Shown here in pieces: positions 32,381 through 38,277 of a DNA stretch of 38,277 bases. Numbering within the stretch: the stretch's first letter is position 1; each line of letters begins with the position of its first letter. Below the pieces are notes generated by a model. That model was not told the origin of the DNA. It worked only from the letters and a program-made list of their open reading frames with translations, and made no database searches. Origin of the DNA: Bacteroidales bacterium (GTDB lineage: Bacteria; Bacteroidota; Bacteroidia; Bacteroidales; WCHB1-69); contig JAGBPE010000235.1 of assembly GCA_017633495.1 (NCBI GenBank), positions 1-38,277 on the forward strand, written 5' to 3'. The translations under genes and the position numbers were made by a program.

Positions 32381-34052
32381 GGGAGAACACCACCTTCACC
32401 GGCACTTCCCACTCTCCCATCATCACCTTGAACTTCTTGACGTTCTTGGCGGAAATACCTTCTTGAGGCAGACTTAACTTCCGTTTTATAGTCACCGTCT
32501 GACCGTCAACCTGAACATCTATCAGCATCTTGGCGTTTTCGACGGTGATTTCTTTATGCACAGGTTTCGTGAGGCAACGGGTGTTGGCAGGCAGTGTGAC
32601 GGTGTACGTGTAGGTTTCGTCCGACTTTTTAGTGTCGATGTTGTATTTCAAATCAGAGGGAATGTCCACTGAGTGAATCGTTGTGCCGTAGTTGCCGTCG
32701 TCAATGGTCATTTCGTAGTATTTACCACTGAGTTGGGAGACAGTCACTTTTGAAACATTGACGTCCTGCAGTTGTAACGTGTGCATAAGCGGTGAAAGGA
32801 CTTCTTTTTTCGTAACATCCACTTTAGGATCGTCCAATTTCCCGTTTTCAAAAGTAATGTTAGATGCCACATTGATGTTTATCGGTTGCGCATCTACCTT
32901 TTCCATCTTACCACTTTGCAGGGTAAGTGTGGCAGGTGCAAAATAGGCATCCAAACTCAAATCCTCAGCTTCGTTTGCAGAAATGTATTTCGTAAATATC
33001 CAAGTGCCGGCTTCGTATTGTAAACGCACTATGGTCTCTAAATCAGTAGCTAACGAGTTGTTCTTGAATGCAAGTTCCGCATCATAACCTAAACTTTTCA
33101 GCACGCCAGCCAAAAGAATGTTTTTCTCAATCGGGGTGGCACAGTTGGTCTCCCACACCTGCTGCGGTGAAGCGAACATATAGTTCAACGTCTTGGCTTC
33201 CACATCGTTGGTGCGAATATAATCGTGGATGTAATCCCGAACCAACAGCATTCTATTCTTGTCGCTCTCTTCGGTAAAACGGCTGCGGAAGAAATCCGTA
33301 ATCTTTTGATTGTCAAATTTCTGCATGGAGTTCTGGTTGGTGATTCGGCTGATAAGGGCCTCAGGATTATCCAGCGTGTAGAAAGTAAGGGAAGACCATG
33401 CCGATGGGAAGACCAAGTCGCATGTGGGTGCTTCCGGAAGGTTGGTAAATGTATAGACAGTGGTGGCAAGATTCTTTTCCTTGCTCTCGGTTGTAGTGTA
33501 GGAGAGATTCTCGCCGTTGAGCTTGAACTTTGCAGGTTTGTAGTCTGGCGTGGTGACGCTGACCACGTACTTTTCGATGGGCACATTATCGTATAACTCA
33601 ACCTTTTCCATCAACTCCTGGAAAAAGAAGTTCTTGGAGCGGATGGTGTAGTCGAGGACGATGATGGCGTCGTACTCTAACGCCGTGTGCGTCACCACCA
33701 TCGTGCGAATGCCGTTGAGTCGCTCGCACTTCGTGCAACTCTCCGGCAGCATCGGGTTGAAGGCGTTGGCGGGCGTCTCCACCTTGCTGCCATCCTTGCG
33801 GATGGTGTATGCCTCATTAATGATTAACTCCTGGAAATCAGGATTGTATGTAATGAACGTCTCCCCGAATTCATCGAAAGTCATTCGGGTGAAGATCTGC
33901 AATTCCACGCGCTTGCGAAATTCCGTGGAACCATCGCTGTTCAATGTGTAGCTCTTGGAGACGAGCTTGTACACGGCGTCCTTTTCGGGGGCTTTGGCGA
34001 AAATGGTTGTTATGGCGCATATTGCCATGATCACGAATATGTATCTTTTCAT
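32376..34052 (-). CDS. DUF3857 protein with degenerate transglutaminase-like region
   Basis: 558 residues from the ATG at 34052; the frame runs further upstream but only into hairpin repeats. The signal peptide ends IFA-KAPEKD. The DUF3857 domain spans about 20-190 (SYTLNSDGSTEFRKRVELQIF in part, EAYTIRKDGSKVETP, VVTHTALEYDAIIVLDYTIRS in part). A helical and beta region follows, resembling a transglutaminase core: CATPIEKNILLAGVLKSLGYDAEL in part, with the cysteine kept. The expected His and Asp positions read VRLQYEAG and KYISANE, so the triad looks broken. It probably binds in the periplasm without catalysis. It is downstream of a related protein with an intact triad, in the same operon. 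Confidence 0.78.
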   Translation of the reverse strand: MKRYIFVIMAICAITTIFAKAPEKDAVYKLVSKSYTLNSDGSTEFRKRVELQIFTRMTFDEFGETFITYNPDFQELIINEAYTIRKDGSKVETPANAFNPMLPESCTKCERLNGIRTMVVTHTALEYDAIIVLDYTIRSKNFFFQELMEKVELYDNVPIEKYVVSVTTPDYKPAKFKLNGENLSYTTTESKEKNLATTVYTFTNLPEAPTCDLVFPSAWSSLTFYTLDNPEALISRITNQNSMQKFDNQKITDFFRSRFTEESDKNRMLLVRDYIHDYIRTNDVEAKTLNYMFASPQQVWETNCATPIEKNILLAGVLKSLGYDAELAFKNNSLATDLETIVRLQYEAGTWIFTKYISANEAEDLSLDAYFAPATLTLQSGKMEKVDAQPININVASNITFENGKLDDPKVDVTKKEVLSPLMHTLQLQDVNVSKVTVSQLSGKYYEMTIDDGNYGTTIHSVDIPSDLKYNIDTKKSDETYTYTVTLPANTRCLTKPVHKEITVENAKMLIDVQVDGQTVTIKRKLSLPQEGISAKNVKKFKVMMGEWEVPVKVVFSL

Positions 34053-34092
34053 ATTTTTCTGTTTTTCTTTTTTTATCATCGGTTTACCCTTC

Positions 34093-34224
34093 CCCCACAC
34101 TGCGCTCCTTCGTCGCTTATGTGGGGTTATTAGCACTTCGTGCGTCTTGCCTCTTCGAGGCTGCTTAAGGAAGCTGTTTTATATTACTACCCCGCCCTTC
34201 GGGCACCCCTTCTAAAAGAAGGGG
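34093..34224 (-). repeat. Train of six short hairpins between two DUF3857 genes
   Basis: Within this 211-nt gap the following pair up: CCCCACA..TGTGGGG (34093-34126, with an inner GCG/CGC), GCAC-TTC-GTGC (34133-34143), GCCTC-TTC-GAGGC (34149-34161), GCTT-AAGG-AAGC (34163-34174), GCCC-TTC-GGGC (34194-34204) and CCCCTTCT-AAA-AGAAGGGG (34206-34224). Three have the same TTC loop. It would be an intercistronic structured RNA or a composite of dispersed repeats. I see no ORF with coding character in it. The gap also contains the heptamer array at 34241. Confidence 0.75.
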
Positions 34225-34240
34225 AATTGGGGTCGCCTGC

Positions 34241-34268
34241 AACTGCTAATTACTAATTGCTAACTATT
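34241..34268 (-). repeat. Heptamer array on the stop codon of the transglutaminase-like gene
   Basis: Plus-strand units AACTGCT, AATTACT, AATTGCT, AACTATT. The minus-strand TAG stop (34266-34264) is inside the last unit, at the same place in the unit as the stop at 36226-36224 in its array. Confidence 0.8.
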
Positions 34269-36186
34269 TCACGTAGACCACGGGATTATCGATGTAATAC
34301 CGTTGCGATTGGACGGCGTTGCGGTAGGCCGGCCATTCGGAGGCTTCGTAGACGCGCTTGCCGAGGGAGATGTTCTCGGTGAAGGTCACCATGTTGTAAC
34401 CAATGGTGTAACCGCCCTTGAACGAGATACTTGGCGTTACAAATTGCCGCGAATCGGGCGTACTCACGCGTGTGTAACCCGACGGCACCTTCATCGTTTC
34501 CGAAATGGCCACGTAACGTGAACATCCGTCCGTGAAAGGATAATCACGCTTTTCGAGACTCACATCGTAGTAGAGGTGGCGCATAACGAAGGTGTAGAAA
34601 CCGTTGGCCAAGAACGGCGTAGCAATCACCTCTTTGTCCGTGACTACCGCATAATCAGGTATTTCAAACTGATAAGTAATCTTAACAGGCTGCTTGAGAT
34701 AGTCGTCCTCGCTGGTGTATTTCACCGATTTGATTTTCGCGTTGGGATACTCCCAATAGAGCATATTCTCTACGTTCCGCTGCCACTCCGTGCGAAAACC
34801 GTCGAAGACATAGCGCACGGTCCGGTCGGATTGGCGGTCGGCGGTGATGGTGACGGTGGCTTTCAACGTGCCGTTCTTCGTGACCTCGCTCTGCGCGGTC
34901 ATGCGCACGTAATGGTTCTTCGGGTCGGAGACGGGCGTTAGACCCAACTTCGCACCGTTGGGAAGTCCCATAAGGTAGTTCTGCTGCTGCTCCGCACTGG
35001 ACCACAACTCGCCTCTGACGCCCGGAACCCACGTAGGATCAAGCAGTTGATAGTTACCATTGCGACGTTGCACCACTGTAACACAGTGGTTGAATTGGTC
35101 AGCGGGGATGTCCTCGATACGCTCGCCAGCCATCGTCATGGCAGCGTATGCCTTGAAACCAGCTGCCCGCAACATGCCGATCAGCATGCCCGCTTTGTCT
35201 TTGCAGACGCCGCAGCGGTCGCGGAAGGTCATCTCGCACTTATGCAGCGTGTAACCTTCGCCCTCGCCCATCGAGATGCCGGAGTAGCGGATGTTGTCGG
35301 CAACCCAGTGCGTCAGGATGTCCAAACTGTCGTTCTCAGTCTTGGCAGGTTTCAGCAGCTCATTGACCTTTTGCTGGATTTCCGGAGTGGCCTCGAAGCT
35401 ACCGAAGTCCTCGTTCACACCATAAAACCACATCGACTTGGACTCCCAATTCTGCGCAGTCGTGACAATCAGTTTCGCCTGAATGTCGTTATTCGCCACG
35501 GTGTAACGCGGGGTTTTCAGCGGCATGATGTCCTTCATAGCGAAAGTGAAGATAGTGCGGTCACCGTCCGTTTGGGTTCTCACGACAAGATGACCGTTGT
35601 AAACATGGTACTGCAAGTTCTTGTTTGTCAGCACACTGACCTGATACACCTTCTCTTTCACAGGCTGACTACTCCAGAACGGCACGATGTCGTAGAAGTG
35701 ACCGCGCATAGGCGGAATGTACTTCGCATCGGGATCCTCGCCCTGCAGCAGCGCGTAGGAGTAGCCCTTCTTGTAAGTCAGAAATTCCACTTCATCGCCG
35801 ATTTCGAGGCGACCAAGGGCGACCATTTTCTGCCGCGCACCCCAGTAGATCATGTGGGCAGGTGCTGGATAGTCGCACACCATGAAGTCAGGGTGCTCCT
35901 CTGTGCCGTCGTGACGGTAGATCACCACATCGCGGATTTCGCAGTAAGCCGACAGCGGATCGTAATCGACGATGACAGCGTTGTTGTCGCGGCATCCTGC
36001 GTCATTCAACACTCTGTATCGCTGATGGTTAACATAATGGCTAAGACCGTTCTCCTCCATGCGCACCGTCATGCTGTCATAGAGGGTCACCCGGTCGTAA
36101 CCGGCGTAGGAGTCGCTCTCCTGCGCGTATGCCGCCATGCAAAGGCAAAGCAGCGGGATGGTGAATAGTAGGGTTCTTATGTTCAT
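34264..36186 (-). CDS. Secreted transglutaminase-like protein with DUF3857 domain
   Basis: A 640-residue protein with a signal peptide ending AAYA-QES. The DUF3857 beta-domain spans about 25-215 (GLSHYVNHQRYRVLND, EIRDVVIYRHDGTEE, GDEVEFLTYKKGY). The transglutaminase core spans about 285-390: DRCGVCKDKAGMLIGMLRAAGF in part, with catalytic Cys328, His367 in FNHCVTVV and Asp383 in LLDPTW. The triad is complete. A C-terminal beta-domain follows (about 420-640). Such proteins are common in Bacteroidota. They may act as periplasmic or surface proteases or cross-linkers, but no substrate is known. It lies downstream of the LuxR-type regulator gene with no promoter motif between, so it is likely part of that operon. 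Confidence 0.85.
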   Translation of the reverse strand: MNIRTLLFTIPLLCLCMAAYAQESDSYAGYDRVTLYDSMTVRMEENGLSHYVNHQRYRVLNDAGCRDNNAVIVDYDPLSAYCEIRDVVIYRHDGTEEHPDFMVCDYPAPAHMIYWGARQKMVALGRLEIGDEVEFLTYKKGYSYALLQGEDPDAKYIPPMRGHFYDIVPFWSSQPVKEKVYQVSVLTNKNLQYHVYNGHLVVRTQTDGDRTIFTFAMKDIMPLKTPRYTVANNDIQAKLIVTTAQNWESKSMWFYGVNEDFGSFEATPEIQQKVNELLKPAKTENDSLDILTHWVADNIRYSGISMGEGEGYTLHKCEMTFRDRCGVCKDKAGMLIGMLRAAGFKAYAAMTMAGERIEDIPADQFNHCVTVVQRRNGNYQLLDPTWVPGVRGELWSSAEQQQNYLMGLPNGAKLGLTPVSDPKNHYVRMTAQSEVTKNGTLKATVTITADRQSDRTVRYVFDGFRTEWQRNVENMLYWEYPNAKIKSVKYTSEDDYLKQPVKITYQFEIPDYAVVTDKEVIATPFLANGFYTFVMRHLYYDVSLEKRDYPFTDGCSRYVAISETMKVPSGYTRVSTPDSRQFVTPSISFKGGYTIGYNMVTFTENISLGKRVYEASEWPAYRNAVQSQRYYIDNPVVYVK

Positions 36187-36199
36187 AATGGGTCGTTTG

Positions 36200-36227
36200 T
36201 AACTGCTAACTACTAACTGCTAACTAA
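36200..36227 (-). repeat. Heptamer array on the stop codon of the LuxR-type regulator
   Basis: Plus-strand units TAACTGC, TAACTAC, TAACTGC, TAACTAA in perfect 7-nt phase. The minus-strand TAG stop (36226-36224) of the regulator is in the last unit. The array fills almost the whole gap to the next gene's ATG at 36186. Confidence 0.85.
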
Positions 36228-36814
36228 ATAATGTCTTTTTCCTCAATCAAGTTGTTCAATATCGCATACACCGTCAGCGCCGCCACAGATTTGATTCCCG
36301 TCTTGCGAACGATGTTCTTGCGGTGGGTGATGACGGTGTGGACGGAGATGTTGAGAGTGTCGGCAATCTCGTTGTTTTTCAAACCTTTGGAAAGGCAGAT
36401 GAGGACCTCTTTCTCTCGATCGGAGAGCGGGTCGGTGTCGGGTTCGTCGCTGTCCGATTGGAGGGTGTTGACCACCTGGTTGATGGTCGACTTCACCCGC
36501 TGCAGGTCGTCGTTGAGTTCGATGATGCCGGAGAACTGATGGAGCTGCTGGGATTCGAGGTAGGCGGTGACGAGGCCGATGAGGCGCAGCTCGGGGTAGT
36601 TGTCGAATTCGGCACGAAGGGTTGCGCGATGGGAATAATCGAACAGCAACGGATTGAGAATCAGGATGTCCGCATGCAACGCCGGAAGCCGGGAGAAGAG
36701 GGCGTTCAGGTTGTCCGTGGAGAAGACCACCTCCGAATCGGGCACATCGCGCAGGAGGCTGACAAGGCCGCTGCGCAACATCTGTGAGGGTTCTGCTATG
36801 GCGATCTTAATCAT
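36224..36814 (-). CDS. LuxR-family transcription regulator with degenerate receiver domain
   Basis: A 196-residue protein laid out like a NarL/FixJ response regulator. The N-terminal receiver-like domain (1-115) has IAEPSQMLRSGLVSLL instead of the usual pair of acids (A-E-P). The phosphorylation site reads ILILN54P, Asn in place of Asp, and the KxxP-type lysine is replaced in GIIELNDD. The C-terminal HTH (about 128-190) is canonical: LSDREKEVLICLSKG, NNEIADTLNISVHTVITHRKNI in part. So it should bind DNA but not be switched by Asp phosphorylation. Its start overlaps the hemerythrin gene by 8 nt, so the two are translationally coupled. That partner may provide the sensory input. Confidence 0.88.
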   Translation of the reverse strand: MIKIAIAEPSQMLRSGLVSLLRDVPDSEVVFSTDNLNALFSRLPALHADILILNPLLFDYSHRATLRAEFDNYPELRLIGLVTAYLESQQLHQFSGIIELNDDLQRVKSTINQVVNTLQSDSDEPDTDPLSDREKEVLICLSKGLKNNEIADTLNISVHTVITHRKNIVRKTGIKSVAALTVYAILNNLIEEKDII

Positions 36815-37526
36815 GGCTCTGCGATTCTAAGTACTGGATATATGGCAGCAAAATGCGGTCCTCCATCATGGCATGCTTCCCGATGTCGTTGGAAAGCGCA
36901 TACATATCTAACAACATATCAACACGTTCCGAAGAAGAGACCTCCGCCGGAATGTACTTCAGCAACAAATTGGTGAGGTCGTTGAGCGTATCCTCGATGT
37001 CGTCGTGCTGCTGCTGAAAAGCGGATTTGTGATGATGCTCGCCATTATCTGTCTCATTTTCTGACAACATCTGCCGCATATAAGGGAACACCACCTCCTC
37101 CTCATACTGAAAATGCTTCACCATCTCCTTCTTGAACTCCTTGTAGAAATTGACGATGAGCGTGCTGTACTTCTTGTCCATCGGATCCAGTAACGTATTG
37201 AAATGCTGCTCGATATGCGGCAATTTATACTCCAAATAATCCTTGTGGGAGGAGACGAGATAGTGCAAAATGTCGGTCATCGGACACTGCCGCAGCTCCT
37301 CAATGGAGGGATAGTAGTCCTGCTCGATATAGACGCGGCTGATGAGGGTGAAAAGCGTTAGCGAGACGTGATGCTCTGCACACAGCTGCTCCACGCTCTT
37401 CTCACCGAAACCAAGGGGAATACCCAAACGCGGCAGTACCGTTAACAAACTGTGGTACTGATTGATAGCATCAGCCATCTTCATTTTGGGAGATAATCGC
37501 GAAGGTAGATCGGAACGATTGTTCAT
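36807..37526 (-). CDS. Hemerythrin-domain protein with DUF542-like N-terminus
   Basis: A 239-residue protein. Residues about 15-80 resemble the DUF542/ScdA N-domain (MADAINQYHSLLTVLPRLGIPLGFG in part). The usual double-cysteine motif after G-I is missing; one Cys49 remains in EQLCAEHHV. The hemerythrin four-helix bundle spans about 90-235, with candidate di-iron ligands H94, H138 and E142 (KHFQYEEEVVFP), H174 (QQHDDIED) and H218 and E222 (KHAMMEDRILLP). It is likely cytoplasmic, since no signal peptide is seen. Relatives (RIC/ScdA/YtfE) act in nitrosative and oxidative stress and iron-cluster repair. The 8-nt overlap with the LuxR-type gene suggests a joint sensor role for O2, NO or redox; this is inference. 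Confidence 0.88.
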   Translation of the reverse strand: MNNRSDLPSRLSPKMKMADAINQYHSLLTVLPRLGIPLGFGEKSVEQLCAEHHVSLTLFTLISRVYIEQDYYPSIEELRQCPMTDILHYLVSSHKDYLEYKLPHIEQHFNTLLDPMDKKYSTLIVNFYKEFKKEMVKHFQYEEEVVFPYMRQMLSENETDNGEHHHKSAFQQQHDDIEDTLNDLTNLLLKYIPAEVSSSERVDMLLDMYALSNDIGKHAMMEDRILLPYIQYLESQSHD

Positions 37527-37541
37527 ATTTCAAAATTTTGG

Positions 37542-37549
37542 CAAAGATA
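37542..37549 (-). promoter_or_regulatory. -7 promoter element for the hemerythrin/LuxR/DUF3857 operon
   Basis: TATCTTTG read on the minus strand, 15 nt before the ATG at 37526. It is the only TAnnTTTG-type box seen upstream of any of the four minus-strand genes down to 32376. The -33 zone overlaps a heptamer array. Confidence 0.65.
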
Positions 37550-37556
37550 CAATTTT

Positions 37557-37577
37557 TGGTTTAAGGTTTATGGTTTA
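37557..37577 (-). repeat. Heptamer array WGGTTTA, three units
   Basis: TGGTTTA, AGGTTTA, TGGTTTA in perfect phase. It lies between the terminator of the T9SS type-A gene and the -7 box of the hemerythrin operon. Minus-strand unit TAAACCA. Confidence 0.8.
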
Positions 37578-37587
37578 TAGTATGGAT

Positions 37588-37625
37588 AAAAAAAAGAGGT
37601 GCGGTTTCCCGTACCTCTTTTTTTT
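37588..37625. terminator. Intrinsic terminator of the T9SS type-A gene
   Basis: A 17-bp stem: eight As paired with eight Ts, then GAGGT/ACCTC, one G-T wobble and CGG/CCG, with loop TTTC. It is symmetrical, so it works in both directions. It lies 18 nt after the stop of the minus-strand gene (37644). Confidence 0.93.
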
Positions 37626-37643
37626 CCATTATATTTGTTCAAT

Positions 37644-38277
37644 TTATTTGCGGATCACCGGCCTCGTGCCGACGATGCCCTGTTCGGTGAAAATCTTAGC
37701 GAAATAGGTGCCCGTGGCGAGTGTGCTGACAGGAATCTCCATTACAGCGCTGTTCACGTCTACAACTTTCACCAACTGACCGTAAGCATTGTACAATTCA
37801 ACCTTCTCAAAGTTAATGCTCTTGCTTTCGAAATGAATAAAGACTCGGTCGGAAGCCGGATTCGGATAGACCATAAGAGGATCGTCCATATCAATAGTGG
37901 GCAAACCAGTGGGATCATAGTCATAAACCGCAATCTCACTGTTGACCATACCCTCCTTCATGGCGATGGCCTTGATAATGTAGTGGACATTCAAATAGAA
38001 TGGAACTGCGTCGGTGTACGCATAGCTGTTCTCATCGGGATCAGAACCATCAATGGTGTAATACATGGAAGCACCTTCCGTGGCGCAAGTGAGCGTCATA
38101 CGGTAAAACTCGCCGTCGCGTTGGAAGAAGAACTCCGGTGTGGCAACTGTTTCTAACGTAGAGATAATAATGTCGTTGTTGTCACGAGGATAAACCTGAT
38201 AGCCATACTGGGTGGAATAGCTGACAAAACCGATGACATCGGCGTGATCACCAGCGGAAATCTCCACATCAACCGTA
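37644..38277 (-). CDS. T9SS type-A cargo protein, C-terminal fragment
   Basis: Only the last 210 or so residues are present; the frame is open to the right edge, so the start lies outside. A chitobiase-C/FN3-like module spans about the middle (FYRMTLTCATEGASMYYTIDGSDP in part, with HYIIKAIAMKEGMVNSE). The sorting domain follows: DDPLMVYPNPASDRVFIHF, then KVELYNAYGQLVKVVDV, then STLATGTYFAKIF, ending TRPVIRK. This is the T9SS type-A signal, whose domain is cleaved after transport across the outer membrane. The activity of the cargo cannot be seen. A hydrolase or adhesin is typical for this domain pair. Confidence 0.88.
   Translation of the reverse strand, partial: TVDVEISAGDHADVIGFVSYSTQYGYQVYPRDNNDIIISTLETVATPEFFFQRDGEFYRMTLTCATEGASMYYTIDGSDPDENSYAYTDAVPFYLNVHYIIKAIAMKEGMVNSEIAVYDYDPTGLPTIDMDDPLMVYPNPASDRVFIHFESKSINFEKVELYNAYGQLVKVVDVNSAVMEIPVSTLATGTYFAKIFTEQGIVGTRPVIRK

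Noticed and set aside
34053-34136. An N-terminal extension of the second DUF3857 protein
   Set aside because: It is encoded by hairpin repeats and precedes a clean signal peptide that starts at 34052.
35047-36168. A 373-codon open frame on the plus strand inside the transglutaminase-like gene
   Set aside because: It is wholly antisense to a gene with signal peptide, DUF3857 domain and intact catalytic triad. Its translation has no recognisable domain and an unusual excess of His and Val typical of antisense frames.
36224-37526. A conventional two-component system
   Set aside because: No histidine kinase is present and the receiver lacks the phospho-acceptor Asp.
1-38277. Prophage, integrative element or insertion sequence
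   Set aside because: No transposase, integrase, capsid or attachment-site signs, and the genes are mostly core or lineage-typical.

Overview
The window is a stretch of chromosome from a Bacteroidota bacterium, most probably an uncultured member of the Bacteroidales. Four things point there. The -7 promoter motif TAnnTTTG recurs upstream of genes. The block bamD-rpoZ-coaBC-porD-recN is present with Bacteroidota-type proteins. There are type IX secretion (T9SS) sorting domains of both A and B type. Families largely confined to this phylum occur (DUF4837, DUF5723, DUF4835/PorD, OstA_2-like, a Bacteroidota-type omega subunit). I see no phage, transposase, plasmid or CRISPR, and codon use looks even throughout.

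Layout. 1-241 is the 3' end of glyA, closed by a perfect bidirectional terminator. 293-5790 (minus strand) holds a DUF4837 lipoprotein, an ECF sigma factor, its likely anti-sigma factor carrying a T9SS type-B domain, a large lipoprotein and a DUF5723 beta-barrel. 5901-9428 holds dprA and a class A penicillin-binding protein. 9474-15187 is the bamD/rpoZ/coaBC/porD/recN block plus a small outer-membrane protein. 15224-18998 holds xseB, an O-methyltransferase, trmD, an O-antigen-ligase-like protein and an alpha/beta hydrolase. 19054-21978 (minus) encodes a 974-residue secreted multidomain protein with a T9SS type-B end. 22138-26325 holds tRNA-Pro(CGG), a YwqK-like lipoprotein, an OstA-like protein and uvrC. 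26333-28603 (minus) holds an isolated murG and a GNAT-like protein. 28691-32355 is a DUF975 / glycosyltransferase 2 / GT-C-like membrane operon. 32376-37526 (minus) reads hemerythrin-domain protein, LuxR-type regulator with a degenerate receiver, transglutaminase-like DUF3857 protein, second DUF3857 protein. The right edge is the 3' end of a T9SS type-A cargo gene.

How the genes fit together. Much of the window serves the cell envelope: peptidoglycan (mrcA, murG), beta-barrel assembly (bamD), LPS transport and surface sugars (OstA-like, ligase, GT2/GT-C), and T9SS (porD, three proteins with sorting domains). DNA repair and uptake genes (dprA, recN, xseB, uvrC) and core metabolism (glyA, coaBC) are interleaved.

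The most interesting signals are of two kinds. The first is regulatory: an ECF sigma factor next to a membrane protein that looks like an anti-sigma factor on the inside and a T9SS sorting domain on the outside, and a hemerythrin protein overlapping a phosphorylation-deficient LuxR regulator. The second is in the repeats. Small intergenic repeats (a 30-bp palindrome in two copies and at least seven heptamer-periodic arrays) sit repeatedly on gene ends. In several cases the repeat supplies the stop codon, once for both members of a convergent gene pair.
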